Shown here piece after piece: positions 1-7,987 of a DNA stretch of 16,459 bases. The first letter of the stretch is position 1, and the number at the start of each line of letters is the position of its first letter. The position numbers were made by a program, and so were the translations under genes. Where the stretch lies: NCBI GenBank assembly GCA_034370465.1, contig JAXMLA010000170.1:1-16459 (forward strand), read 5' to 3'. The stretch comes from UBA2197 sp034370465 (GTDB lineage Bacteria; Desulfobacterota; Desulfuromonadia; Desulfuromonadales; UBA2197). The notes under the pieces were generated by a model. That model had not been told where the DNA came from and did not search any database. It saw only the letters and a list, made by a program, of their open reading frames with translations.

Positions 1-973
1 GCAGCGAAAAGTCGAGAGCAACAGTGGCATCGGGGGCGATGTAGCGCTCCACCGATGAATGGGAAATATCACGCTCGTGCCACAGGGCGACATTCTCCAA
101 AGCCGGCATACACATGCCGCGAATGTAGCGGGCCTGGCCGGTCAGGTTCTCGGAAAGGATCGGGTTGCGTTTGTGCGGCATCGCCGACGAACCCTTCTGC
201 CCCTTGCTGAAGAACTCCTCCGCTTCAAGGACCTCGGTGCGCTGCAGATGGCGGATCTCGACGACGATCCGCTCCATGGAGGAAGCGATAATGGCGAGGA
301 CACAGAAGACTTCAGCATGACGGTCGCGGGGGATGACCTGGGTCGAGACCGGTTCCGGCTTGAGTCCGAGCTTGGCACAGACATATTCCTCGACGCGCGG
401 ATCGATATTGGCAAAGGTGCCGACCGCACCGGAGATGGCACCGGTGGCGATATTCTCCCGGGCAGCGACCAGACGACGGCGACTCCGCGCCATCTCGGCG
501 TACCAGCCGGCGAGCTTGAGGCCAAAGGTCACCGGCTCGGCGTGGATGCCGTGCGAGCGTCCCATGCAGACCGTGTCTTTATGCTCGTAAGCGCGCTCTT
601 TGATCGAAGCGAGGACCATATCGAGATCCGCAATCAACTCATCACAGGCCTGCACCATCTGCACGGCAAGGCAGGTGTCAAGGACATCGGAAGAGGTCAT
701 CCCTTGATGAATGAAGCGGGCCTCCGGACCGACATATTCGGCGACCGAGGTCAAAAAGGCGATGACATCATGCTTGGTCTCGGCTTCAATGGCGTCGATG
801 CGGGCAATATCGAAGTTCCCTTTTTCGCGGATCGTCTTGACCGAAGCTGCCGGAATCACCCCGAGCTCTGCCTGCATCTCGCAAGCGAGGGTTTCGATCT
901 CCAGCCAGATGCGGAAACGGTTCTCTGCTTCCCATATTCTGGCCATCTCTTTACGGGTATAACGTTCGATCAT
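1..973 (-). CDS. purB: adenylosuccinate lyase (partial, C-terminus beyond the left edge)
   Basis: Cytoplasmic lyase of purine synthesis. It splits SAICAR to AICAR and adenylosuccinate to AMP, releasing fumarate each time. Reading from the ATG at 973 gives 324 residues starting MIERYTRKEM; the family is usually about 430 long, so roughly the last quarter lies outside the window. Visible family motifs are GMTSSDVLDT (91-100), SHGIHAEP (140-147, with the catalytic His) and the fumarase/aspartase-superfamily signature GSSAMPHKRNP (261-271, with the catalytic Ser loop). An AAGGAG lies 11 bases before the start. The gene begins 30 bases after the stop of the upstream metallo-hydrolase gene, so the two are probably co-transcribed. 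No frameshift or missing motif is seen in the visible part. Confidence 0.96.
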   Translation of the reverse strand, partial: MIERYTRKEMARIWEAENRFRIWLEIETLACEMQAELGVIPAASVKTIREKGNFDIARIDAIEAETKHDVIAFLTSVAEYVGPEARFIHQGMTSSDVLDTCLAVQMVQACDELIADLDMVLASIKERAYEHKDTVCMGRSHGIHAEPVTFGLKLAGWYAEMARSRRRLVAARENIATGAISGAVGTFANIDPRVEEYVCAKLGLKPEPVSTQVIPRDRHAEVFCVLAIIASSMERIVVEIRHLQRTEVLEAEEFFSKGQKGSSAMPHKRNPILSENLTGQARYIRGMCMPALENVALWHERDISHSSVERYIAPDATVALDFSL

Positions 974-1003
974 CCTGGTTCGTACTCCTTGTGGCGATTA
1001 TTT

Positions 1004-1777
1004 TCAGATGGAAAAACAGATTGTCGCAGATTCCTGCCGCCCGAGGATGAGCTCGGGGGCGCAGCAACTCTGGCGATCGACAGTGCTTCGGGCCGCGGAG
1101 AGAGCATGCTGCGGAGTATTGTTGGTTTCGCTTAAATGACCGAGAAAGACTGCCTCCAGCCCCCCCCACAGGAGAGTATCAAGGAGTTCGGCGCCGGCTT
1201 CGTTCGAAAGGTGGCCGTGCTGGCTGCGAATCCGCTGCTTGAGGGGCCAGGGATAGGGGCCGTCGCGCAGCAGGGTTTCGTCGTGATTAAATTCCAGCAC
1301 CAGAACGCGACAGCGTTGCAATCGCTGCACCACCAATCGCGTCGCGATGCCGAGATCGGTTGCTACACCGATGCGCCCTTCCCGGCTCTCGATGACAAAA
1401 CCGGCGGTCGCGACAGCATCATGGGTCAACGGAATCGTCTCAATGCGCAGATCACGAAAGTCGATGACCTCGCCGGCAGAAAACTCCCGCACCATCGGCA
1501 GCGCCCCGGCCTTGTTGCCGAGGGCGGTCAGGGAGGTTGGATCGATACAGACCGGCAGCTTTAAACCCCGCGCAATCGGACCGAGGCCGCGACAATGATC
1601 GCCATGTTCATGAGAGACCAGGATCGCATCGAGCTGTGCGGCATCGACCTCAATCGACGCAAGCCGCTCTTTGAGACCGCGCAGAGAAAGGCCGGCATCG
1701 AGGAGCAGGCGAGTTTCGCCGCTTTCGATGTAGAGCGCATTTCCTTTGCTGCCGCTGGCTAACAGACAGATCCGCAC
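1004..1777 (-). CDS. YycJ/WalJ-type metallo-beta-lactamase-fold hydrolase
   Basis: Predicted cytoplasmic metal-dependent phosphodiesterase/nuclease of the MBL superfamily, 257 residues. The metal-binding motif HEHGDH is at 56-61. Further likely ligands are His119 (in PLTHD), Asp141 (in ATDLG) and His214. HGHLSNEAG (187-195) and the C-terminal GHLSETNNTPQHA (213-225) are typical of the YycJ/WalJ branch. In Firmicutes this family is linked to the WalKR two-component locus and to DNA maintenance, but the exact substrate here is unknown. The start is GTG at 1777, with AAAGGAG 11 bases upstream; the first in-frame codons (MRICLLASGSKGN) match the family N-terminus. It follows the histidine kinase by 80 bases and precedes purB by 30. 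Confidence 0.93.
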   Translation of the reverse strand: MRICLLASGSKGNALYIESGETRLLLDAGLSLRGLKERLASIEVDAAQLDAILVSHEHGDHCRGLGPIARGLKLPVCIDPTSLTALGNKAGALPMVREFSAGEVIDFRDLRIETIPLTHDAVATAGFVIESREGRIGVATDLGIATRLVVQRLQRCRVLVLEFNHDETLLRDGPYPWPLKQRIRSQHGHLSNEAGAELLDTLLWGGLEAVFLGHLSETNNTPQHALSAARSTVDRQSCCAPELILGRQESATICFSI

Positions 1778-1806
1778 GTGATAAAATACTCCTTTATTGC
1801 GGCTGC

Positions 1807-1836
1807 GTTATAACAGGAATCGGCGGTTGCCGGCAA
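1807..1836 (-). promoter_or_regulatory. candidate sigma70 promoter for the MBL hydrolase-purB unit
   Basis: On the minus strand, TTGCCG (1836-1831) is followed after 18 bases by TATAAC (1812-1807), in the 80-base spacer between the histidine kinase and the hydrolase gene. The -10 matches consensus at five of six bases and the -35 at four. It could drive the hydrolase and purB independently of the kinase. Read by eye only. Confidence 0.35.
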
Positions 1837-1857
1837 GGAAAGATTTGGCGGGAGAGG

Positions 1858-3906
1858 TCAGCTTGTCTCGGGGGGATCGACCGGTGGCAGGAGGGGAATG
1901 AGGACGTAAAAAGCACTACCACAGAATTTTTCCGGATTGTGACCTTCACTTTCGACCCAGATGGCGCCGCCGTGACGGTCGACAATCCCCTTGACGATCG
2001 TCAGACCGAGACCGGTGCCCCGCCCCTTGAAAGCCATCTTGCCGGTGAAGTGTTCCTCTATCTTGCCGATCTCATAAAACTTTTCAAAAATCTGCACCTG
2101 TTCTTCCAGATCGATGCCGATGCCGCTATCTTGCACAACCATCTCAACATAAGTGTGCGGCTGCGTATCGAGGTTTTCAATGTCACTGTTCCCTGCCGAC
2201 TTGGCAGGAGTCCGCATAATCCTGACCAAACGCGTCGTCAGCGTAATCGTGCCGTTATCCGGCGTGAATTTGACCGCATTACCGACAAGATTGGTGACGA
2301 CCTGAAAGATGCGGTCAGGGTCGCAGAAGACTTGCGGGAGATCGGAATCGAGATTGAACTTTAGTGTTTGCTGGCGAACATGAAAGAAATATTCGAGTTC
2401 CTTGGTGGCAGTGCGAATTAACTCATTGAAGTCGACAAGGCGAACTCGCAGTGGTATCTCACGACGATCCAGCAGAGTCACATCAACGATATCACGGACA
2501 ATGGCAGTCAATCGGTCGGAAGCGTCAGAGATATAGCGCACCATCGAAAGGACAGATTCATCTGCCTGGCCGGCAATACCGCTCAGGATCAGTTCGGAGT
2601 AACCGGAGACAACGGTCAGAGGCGTCTTCAATTCGTGCGACGCCATGCCCATGAAAGAATTCTTCATCAGATTCAAATTTTGCAAATCGGCCGTGACCTG
2701 TTCGAGATTCTCCTTGATCTCCTTGTCGCGGGTGATGTCACGAATCGTCATCTGCACCATCTTCTTGCCATCCGGATCGAACACCACCGAACCGCGCAGC
2801 CAACCGACGAACCGCTCGCCGCTTTGTGGGCGTACAAAATTCAATTCAAATTCACTGATTTTTCCCGCTCGCAAATCACTCATCAGTGAAAGTTCCTGCT
2901 CAACCAATCCATGGTGAAAGCTGGAAAGGAGGTCCAGAAAATCTTCACCCACGGCGGCTGCACGAGTGACGCCAAAGAAGGTCTCTGCCGCCCGATTGAT
3001 TAAAAGGATGGAATCATCTTCATCGACCACCAGAATGGCATCGCTGGCGTGTTCAAGAAGGGCACGGTACATCTCGCGGTTGGCGGCAAGTTCAACCGTA
3101 ACCCGCTCCTGCTGTTCGTACGACGACTGCAATTCGCGGTTGGAACGTTCGAGTTCGCCATAACTGTCTTGAATTTTGCCATCACGATCGCGCAAGGATT
3201 TCGCCATGGAATCGAGGGCATTCGCGAGAGCAGAAAATTCCAGCGTCGACATTTTCGGCAACGGCACATTAAAATCGCCGCCGGCGATGCGCCGGGCAAC
3301 ACTGCAGAGTTGTTCAATCGGTACGGTCAGATTAATGCGAACAAAATAGACCAAAACCAGCAGTACAATGAACGCTGCCACCACCAGAACGATCAGGGTG
3401 TAACGCAATAATTTTGTGGTCATCGCCGTAAGGGCTGATTCGGAGAAACCGAGGCTGACCCAACCGGCGGTTGTCCCGTCCGGGGCCAGGATGCGGGTTG
3501 TGGTGTCGTAAACATTGCCGAAACGGGAATTATTAAGGAGGGACGTTGCCGTATTTCCTGCCCTTACCTCGCTGAGCCTGACGGGCGGCGGGGAGAGCGG
3601 ATCATGAGAATAAAGGGGGGTGAGATTCGCGTCGACAATCACGCAATAAATAATTTCGGGATCACTCGCGACCAATTGCTGGCAGCGGTTATTCATCCCG
3701 TCAAGCTCTTTGAGACCGATGCCAAGGGAAAGAACTTTTTCAATTCCGGAGGTTAACTCTTTGCTAAGAAAGCGGCTGCGGACGGTAAGGCTCTGCAGAT
3801 AATCGCGACTCACCTGCCGGATCGTCAAGATATTATCGACGGCAAGGGTCAGGAGCAGGATAGCAAAAACAAAGAGAAGGATGCGGTTGCCGAGAGTACG
3901 AATCAT
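1858..3906 (-). CDS. membrane sensor histidine kinase (periplasmic sensor-HAMP-PAS-HisKA-HATPase)
   Basis: Inner-membrane sensor kinase. I start it at the ATG at 3906 (682 residues); a TTG one codon earlier would also be in frame, and no strong Shine-Dalgarno separates them. Numbering below counts from that TTG. TM1 is at about 9-28, a periplasmic sensor of about 140 residues (probably single-Cache-like) follows, and TM2 is at about 168-190. Then come HAMP (about 191-243), a short coiled coil (about 244-275) and PAS (about 277-395). HisKA has phospho-acceptor His425 in SHELKTP. HATPase has N540/N544 (N box), DSGIGID (594-600), an F box at FEKFYE and GTGLGL (631-636). The ATPase domain carries a Ser/Asn/Asp-rich insertion at about 564-586. 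No response-regulator gene adjoins it in the window, so its partner and signal are unknown. Confidence 0.93.
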   Translation of the reverse strand: MIRTLGNRILLFVFAILLLTLAVDNILTIRQVSRDYLQSLTVRSRFLSKELTSGIEKVLSLGIGLKELDGMNNRCQQLVASDPEIIYCVIVDANLTPLYSHDPLSPPPVRLSEVRAGNTATSLLNNSRFGNVYDTTTRILAPDGTTAGWVSLGFSESALTAMTTKLLRYTLIVLVVAAFIVLLVLVYFVRINLTVPIEQLCSVARRIAGGDFNVPLPKMSTLEFSALANALDSMAKSLRDRDGKIQDSYGELERSNRELQSSYEQQERVTVELAANREMYRALLEHASDAILVVDEDDSILLINRAAETFFGVTRAAAVGEDFLDLLSSFHHGLVEQELSLMSDLRAGKISEFELNFVRPQSGERFVGWLRGSVVFDPDGKKMVQMTIRDITRDKEIKENLEQVTADLQNLNLMKNSFMGMASHELKTPLTVVSGYSELILSGIAGQADESVLSMVRYISDASDRLTAIVRDIVDVTLLDRREIPLRVRLVDFNELIRTATKELEYFFHVRQQTLKFNLDSDLPQVFCDPDRIFQVVTNLVGNAVKFTPDNGTITLTTRLVRIMRTPAKSAGNSDIENLDTQPHTYVEMVVQDSGIGIDLEEQVQIFEKFYEIGKIEEHFTGKMAFKGRGTGLGLTIVKGIVDRHGGAIWVESEGHNPEKFCGSAFYVLIPLLPPVDPPETS

Positions 3907-3942
3907 CAAAAGAATATCTACCCAAAAAATTAGTTAAATTTG

Positions 3943-3972
3943 AACATAGCATGACAATCGCCCCCCTGACAA
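3943..3972 (-). promoter_or_regulatory. candidate promoter for the histidine kinase
   Basis: On the minus strand, TTGTCA (3972-3967) is followed after 18 bases by TATGTT (3948-3943), preceded by TG one base away (extended -10). A second TTGTCA copy lies inside the spacer (3957-3952). It sits 37 bases before the kinase start, in the divergent spacer shared with gap. Motif match by eye only. Confidence 0.35.
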
Positions 3973-4089
3973 TGGCTTCTTAATAGGATTTTAATTTCCA
4001 TGCGCGCCTGGAGCCCCTTTGTTATTGACGACAAGGATTGGTTTGGATTACATTTTTGTCCGCTGAGCAAGAAAAATATCCGCACGTTA

Positions 4090-4117
4090 TAGACAATTAA
4101 CCTGCAAACGCTATACT
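4090..4117 (+). promoter_or_regulatory. candidate sigma70 promoter for gap
   Basis: TAGACA (4090-4095) and TATACT (4112-4117) are separated by 16 bases; each hexamer matches consensus at five of six positions. The predicted transcript would start near 4124, giving a leader of about 50 bases before the gap ATG at 4177. A weaker alternative lies upstream: TTGACG at 4025-4030 with TACATT at 4049-4054. Nothing else is recognised in the 3907-4176 spacer. Confidence 0.5.
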
Positions 4118-4176
4118 CAGATATGTTTTAGCAGTTTCTTTCTATTCACCAGATTCATTTCATTCAGGAGTTGTCC

Positions 4177-5184
4177 ATGTCTGTAAAAATTGCTATCAAT
4201 GGTTTTGGCCGCATCGGAAGAAACGTCCTTCGGGCTGCCAGCGGAAACCCGGAGATCGAAATTGTCGCGGTCAACGATTTGACAGATCCTGCCACCCTGG
4301 CGCACCTGCTTAAATATGACTCGGTACACGGCATCTACGCCGGCGATGTCCAGGCAACGGCAGACGCCCTGATTGTCGATGGGCGAGAGATCAAGGTCTT
4401 CGCCGAGAAGGATCCAGCCGCCCTCCCTTGGAAAAAACTCGGGGTTGAGATCGCCATCGAATCGACCGGCCGCTTCACCGACCGGGCGAATGCTGCCAAA
4501 CACCTGACTGCCGGAGCAAAAAAGGTCATTATCAGCGCGCCCGGCAAAGGGGAGGATTTGACCATCGTCATGGGGGTCAACGAAGCGGCTTACGATCCGG
4601 CCAAACACCATGTTATCTCCAACGCCTCATGCACGACCAACTGCCTCGCCCCCGTCGCTAAGGTCCTGCTCGAAAACTTCGGCATCAGCAAAGGGCTGAT
4701 GACGACTATTCACTCCTATACCAACGACCAGCAGATTCTCGACCTGCCACACAGCGACCTGCGCCGCGCCCGCGCCGCCGCCGTTTCGATGATTCCGACA
4801 ACCACCGGGGCAGCCAAGGCCGTGGCCCTCGTCCTGCCGCAACTCAAAGGGAAACTTGACGGCATGGCAGTGCGGGTTCCGACCCCGAATGTCTCCCTCA
4901 TCGATCTCGTCGTCAACACCGAAAGAGAGACCAACGCCGCCGAGGTCAATGCTGCGCTCGCCGCCGCCGCTGCCGGTCCGTTAAAGGGTTATCTCGACTA
5001 TTGCACCGCCCCCCTCGTCTCCATCGACTTTAATGGCAATCGCGCTTCCTCAACTGTCGACTCCCTGATGACCACCGTCATTAGCGGCAATATGGTCAAG
5101 GTGATGGCCTGGTACGACAATGAAGCCGGCTATTCCAACCGGATCGTCGACCTTGTCGTCTTTCTGCACAAACACCAAGCCTGA
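4177..5184 (+). CDS. gap: NAD-dependent glyceraldehyde-3-phosphate dehydrogenase
   Basis: Glycolytic/gluconeogenic enzyme that oxidises glyceraldehyde-3-phosphate with NAD and phosphate to 1,3-bisphosphoglycerate. It has 335 residues, the normal length. The N-terminal Rossmann motif is INGFGRIGRN (7-16), and Asp34 in VNDL favours NAD. The active site is SNASCTTNCLAP, with nucleophile Cys152 and base His179. The Leu-Pro in ILDLPHSDLRRAR is also typical of NAD-specific enzymes. I chose the ATG at 4177 because CAGGAG (4165-4170) lies six bases before it; the in-frame TTG at 4171 directly abuts that ribosome site. It is first in the gap-pgk-tpiA-secG block and is followed by a terminator-like hairpin before pgk. 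Confidence 0.98.
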   Translation: MSVKIAINGFGRIGRNVLRAASGNPEIEIVAVNDLTDPATLAHLLKYDSVHGIYAGDVQATADALIVDGREIKVFAEKDPAALPWKKLGVEIAIESTGRFTDRANAAKHLTAGAKKVIISAPGKGEDLTIVMGVNEAAYDPAKHHVISNASCTTNCLAPVAKVLLENFGISKGLMTTIHSYTNDQQILDLPHSDLRRARAAAVSMIPTTTGAAKAVALVLPQLKGKLDGMAVRVPTPNVSLIDLVVNTERETNAAEVNAALAAAAAGPLKGYLDYCTAPLVSIDFNGNRASSTVDSLMTTVISGNMVKVMAWYDNEAGYSNRIVDLVVFLHKHQA

Positions 5185-5210
5185 ATTTGAAGTTCCCCGG
5201 TTAACATGAA

Positions 5211-5247
5211 CGGGAGGAATCCGATATGGATTCCTCCCGCTTTTATT
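5211..5247 (+). terminator. Rho-independent terminator or attenuator between gap and pgk
   Basis: A perfect 12-base-pair stem (5211-5222 with 5228-5239), loop GATAT, is followed by C and then TTTTATT. It sits 26 bases after the gap stop and 31 bases before the pgk start. The form is that of an intrinsic terminator for gap. No convincing promoter is visible between it and pgk, so it may be a partial terminator or a processing/stability hairpin that sets gap mRNA above pgk-tpiA mRNA. Confidence 0.8.
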
Positions 5248-5270
5248 GACGCTTAAAAAAGGAGAGCGCG

Positions 5271-6461
5271 ATGTTCGATAAAAAGACGATCAAAGACGTC
5301 GACTTTAAGGGGAAAAAAGTTCTGTGCCGGGTCGACTTTAACGTGCCGATCGACGATGCCGGGCAAATCAGCGACGACACCAGGATTGTCGCTTCGCTGC
5401 CGACCATTCGCTACATCCTCGACCACGGTGGACGCCTGATTCTCGCTTCACATCTGGGACGCCCCAAAGCCAAGCCGGAAGCGAAATACAGCCTCGCACC
5501 GGTGGCGCCTTATCTGGGAAAACTGCTGGGACGGACGGTAACCATGGCCAGCGACTGCATCGGCCCCGAGGTTCAATCCCTGATTGCCAACCTGCAGGAT
5601 GGCGACCTCCTTCTCCTCGAAAATGTCCGCTTTCACGCCGGCGAAGAGAAGAACGATCCGGCCTTCAGCGCGGAACTCGCCGCCCTGGCAGATTGTTACG
5701 TCAATGACGCCTTCGGAACGGCACACCGCGCTCACGCCTCCACCGAAGGGGTAGCACACCTCCTCCAGCCGGCGGTGGCCGGTTTTCTGATGGCGAAGGA
5801 ACTCGAATATCTTGGCACCGCGCTTGCGGCGCCAAAACGCCCCTTTGTCGCCATCCTCGGCGGAGCCAAAGTCAGTGATAAGATCCCGGTCATCGAAAAT
5901 CTTTTGTCCAAGGTAGATACCCTGATCATCGGCGGCGGCATGGCTTACACCTTCCTCCGGGCGCAAGGGATCGAAGTCGGTCAATCGTTGGTCGAAAGTG
6001 ACCGGATAGAACTTTCCGCAGAGTTGATGAAAAAAGCCAAAGAGCGCGGGGTTAGAATCCTCCTGCCGGTTGATCATGTGATTGCGGCCGAATTCAAAGC
6101 CGATAGCGAACACCGTGTCTGCAGCAATAGCGACTTCCCGTCCGGGTGGATTGGGCTCGATATCGGTCCGCAGACCGCAAAGATTTATGCCGAAGAAGTC
6201 AGCAAGGCCGGAACTGTCGTCTGGAACGGGCCGATGGGAGTCTTTGAATTTGCGGCCTTCGCCGCTGGTACCTTTGCCGTTGCCCAGGCCCTGGCCGACT
6301 CCTCCGCCCTGTCGATTATCGGCGGCGGCGATTCAGTGTCCGCCGTCAACAAGGCCGGACTCGACGCCGAGATGACGCACATCTCGACCGGTGGCGGCGC
6401 GAGTCTCGAATTCCTGGAAGGGAAAGAACTCCCCGGCGTCACCGCCCTCACTGACAAATAA
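5271..6461 (+). CDS. pgk: phosphoglycerate kinase
   Basis: Cytoplasmic kinase that transfers phosphate from 1,3-bisphosphoglycerate to ADP, making ATP and 3-phosphoglycerate. It has 396 residues, the usual bacterial length. The N-terminal substrate domain shows RVDFNVP (20-26), Arg38, HLGRPK (61-66) and LLLENVRFH (114-122). The C-terminal nucleotide domain shows GGAKVSDKI (197-205), GGGMAYTF (221-228), WNGPMGVFE (318-326) and GGGDS (351-355) with STGGGASLEFLEG (372-384). AAAAAAGGAG precedes the ATG by six bases. It lies downstream of gap across the 5211-5247 hairpin and 42 bases before tpiA. No anomalies are seen. Confidence 0.98.
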   Translation: MFDKKTIKDVDFKGKKVLCRVDFNVPIDDAGQISDDTRIVASLPTIRYILDHGGRLILASHLGRPKAKPEAKYSLAPVAPYLGKLLGRTVTMASDCIGPEVQSLIANLQDGDLLLLENVRFHAGEEKNDPAFSAELAALADCYVNDAFGTAHRAHASTEGVAHLLQPAVAGFLMAKELEYLGTALAAPKRPFVAILGGAKVSDKIPVIENLLSKVDTLIIGGGMAYTFLRAQGIEVGQSLVESDRIELSAELMKKAKERGVRILLPVDHVIAAEFKADSEHRVCSNSDFPSGWIGLDIGPQTAKIYAEEVSKAGTVVWNGPMGVFEFAAFAAGTFAVAQALADSSALSIIGGGDSVSAVNKAGLDAEMTHISTGGGASLEFLEGKELPGVTALTDK

Positions 6462-6503
6462 CGCAAATAACGATTACAAGCCCACATAAAGGACATTCCG
6501 CCC

Positions 6504-7262
6504 ATGCGTAAACCGATCATCGCCGGCAACTGGAAGCTGCACAAAACTATTTCTGAAGCACGAGAACTGATCCAACAACTCAAGGAAGGAGTTGCGGACG
6601 TCAGCGACTGCGAGATCATTGTCGCGCCGGTCTTTACCGCCTTGGCGGCGCTAACCAGTGAAGTTGCTGGGAGCAACCTTCAACTCGCCGCCCAGAATTG
6701 CCATCCCGCCGCCAGCGGCGCCTTTACCGGCGAAGTCTCGGCCCCCCTCCTCAAGGATGTCGGTTGCACCTACGTGATCGTCGGGCACTCGGAGCGGCGG
6801 CAACTCTTCGGGGAGACTGACGATTTCATCAATGCCAAGATCGAAGCCGTTCTGGCGGCCGGCATGCAAGCGATCTTCTGCGTCGGCGAAACGCTGGAAG
6901 AGCGGGACGCCGGGGCGATGTTCGACGTTCTCACCCGCCAGGTGCGCGAAGGACTGAAGGGGCTCGACAATGATGCCATGCGTCATGTTGTTATCGCTTA
7001 TGAACCGGTGTGGGCGATCGGCACCGGCAAAGTCGCAAGCGTGGATCAAGCCCAGGACGCCCACGTCTTCATTCGTGGCCTGCTGGCCGGACTCTTTGCC
7101 GGCGCAGTAGAAGAGGAGACGCGGATTCTTTACGGCGGCAGCGTCAAACCGGATAATGTCGATGGTTTAATGGCCCAGGAAGACATCGATGGTGCCCTCG
7201 TCGGGGGTGCCAGCCTCAAGGCCGAAGACTTTATCCGCATCGTCCGTTATGCGCGCCCGTAA
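6504..7262 (+). CDS. tpiA: triose-phosphate isomerase
   Basis: Cytoplasmic TIM-barrel enzyme that interconverts dihydroxyacetone phosphate and glyceraldehyde-3-phosphate. It has 252 residues. Catalytic residues are all present: Asn9/Lys11 in AGNWKLHK, electrophile His95 in VGHSERR (93-99) and base Glu167 in AYEPVWAIGTG (165-175). The phosphate-gripping loop GGSVKPDN (211-218) and the C-terminal ALVGGASL (231-238) are typical. An AAAGGA lies 10 bases before the ATG. It is probably co-transcribed with pgk (42-base spacer) and followed 81 bases later by secG, with no terminator seen between. Confidence 0.98.
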   Translation: MRKPIIAGNWKLHKTISEARELIQQLKEGVADVSDCEIIVAPVFTALAALTSEVAGSNLQLAAQNCHPAASGAFTGEVSAPLLKDVGCTYVIVGHSERRQLFGETDDFINAKIEAVLAAGMQAIFCVGETLEERDAGAMFDVLTRQVREGLKGLDNDAMRHVVIAYEPVWAIGTGKVASVDQAQDAHVFIRGLLAGLFAGAVEEETRILYGGSVKPDNVDGLMAQEDIDGALVGGASLKAEDFIRIVRYARP

Positions 7263-7343
7263 TTTTTTAGCTATTCTTCAGCGACCCAAATATGTTAAAA
7301 GATAGCGCTTCAATGAAAAAACGAATCGAGGAGTAACATTTTC

Positions 7344-7667
7344 ATGACAACCTTGTTGATTACGCTGCATGTTCTCGTCTGTATTTCCCTGATTATTATT
7401 GTTCTCCTGCAAGCCGGTAAAGGGGCTGAAGTCGGCGCAACTTTTGGGGCCGGATCGAGTCAGACGGTCTTTGGTGCCAGTGGCAGCCGCGATTTTCTCA
7501 GTAAATTAACGACCGCGGCTGCGATCATCTTTATGTTGACCAGCCTGACCCTGGCCTATTTCATGGATCAACCGAGCTCCGGCAGCATCATGCCGACTTC
7601 GGTCGCTGCCCCGGCAACCGCTCCGACCCTGCCGACGATACCGCCAGCCCAAGGTGATGCGAAATAG
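7344..7667 (+). CDS. secG: Sec translocon subunit SecG
   Basis: Small inner-membrane subunit of the SecYEG protein-export channel, 107 residues. Two transmembrane helices are visible (about 3-23 and 52-73). Between them is the conserved cytoplasmic segment QAGKGAEVGATFGAG (23-37) followed by SQTVFG (39-44). The C-terminal tail from about 77 is Pro/Ala/Thr-rich and low-complexity, as often seen in this family. GAGGAG lies 10 bases before the ATG. Its place after tpiA and before a tRNA-Leu gene is a common bacterial arrangement. Confidence 0.95.
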   Translation: MTTLLITLHVLVCISLIIIVLLQAGKGAEVGATFGAGSSQTVFGASGSRDFLSKLTTAAAIIFMLTSLTLAYFMDQPSSGSIMPTSVAAPATAPTLPTIPPAQGDAK

Positions 7668-7681
7668 TCGCAAGTTTCCTA

Positions 7682-7710
7682 TTGACACTCAGCGCGCCTT
7701 CCATTATAAG
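7682..7710 (+). promoter_or_regulatory. promoter of the tRNA-Leu gene
   Basis: A perfect TTGACA (7682-7687), a 17-base spacer, then TATAAG (7705-7710, five of six). The predicted start near 7717 would leave only about seven bases of 5' leader before the tRNA. This is the closest match to the sigma70 consensus in the window, as expected for a stable-RNA gene. It begins 15 bases after the secG stop. Confidence 0.75.
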
Positions 7711-7723
7711 TAGCGGACTTTTT

Positions 7724-7810
7724 GCCGAAGTGGTGGAATTGGTAGACACACCATCTTGAGGGGGTGGCGGGCAATTGCTCGTGCGAGTTCGAGTCTCGCC
7801 TTCGGCACCA
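7724..7810 (+). tRNA. tRNA-Leu, anticodon GAG
   Basis: Class II tRNA of 87 bases with encoded CCA. The acceptor stem GCCGAAG (7724-7730) pairs perfectly with CTTCGGC (7800-7806). The anticodon stem is CCATC/GGTGG with one G-T pair, and the seven-base loop TTGAGGG places anticodon GAG at 7758-7760, reading CUC/CUU leucine codons. The long variable arm CGGGC-AATT-GCTCG is the leucine-type extra arm. The T arm is GCGAG-TTCGAGT-CTCGC. Confidence 0.97.
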
Positions 7811-7854
7811 ACTAATTTAACCTGCTGTGAATAGTAAATTATTTTCAGCGAATT

Positions 7855-7909
7855 AAACAGCGCCACACAATTGCTGCCATAAGGTGAGCAAGGTGAGCGC
7901 TGTTTTTTT
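7855..7909 (+). terminator. terminator after tRNA-Leu
   Basis: AAACAGCGC (7855-7863) pairs perfectly with GCGCTGTTT (7897-7905), and the T run continues to 7909. An inner TTGCT/AGCAA pair (7871-7875 with 7887-7891, by eye) can close part of the 33-base loop. This would end the tRNA transcript. On the minus strand the same hairpin is followed only by TTTAATT, so it is at best a weak terminator for the convergent operon. The rest of 7811-7987 shows one more inverted repeat: TGCCGAT (7919-7925) with ATCGGCA (7934-7940). Confidence 0.65.
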
Positions 7910-7987
7910 ATCGAAGATTGCCGATACAATCAAATCGGCAGACATGTCCCTGCTAATTGATTCGCTCCCCCCCTTGCCCCATCTTGA

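Noticed and set aside
59..1135. Long plus-strand open frame opposite purB
   Set aside because: It is the antisense shadow of purB and the end of the hydrolase gene. It shows no family resemblance, whereas the minus strand encodes a clear adenylosuccinate lyase.
7919..7940. Inverted repeat TGCCGAT/ATCGGCA as terminator of the minus-strand operon
   Set aside because: The stem is short (7 bp) and no T run follows on the minus strand, so it is noted only as a repeat.
7724..7987. tRNA-Leu 3' end as an integration site for a mobile element
   Set aside because: No integrase, no direct repeat of the tRNA end and no accessory genes are found nearby; core operons lie on both sides.
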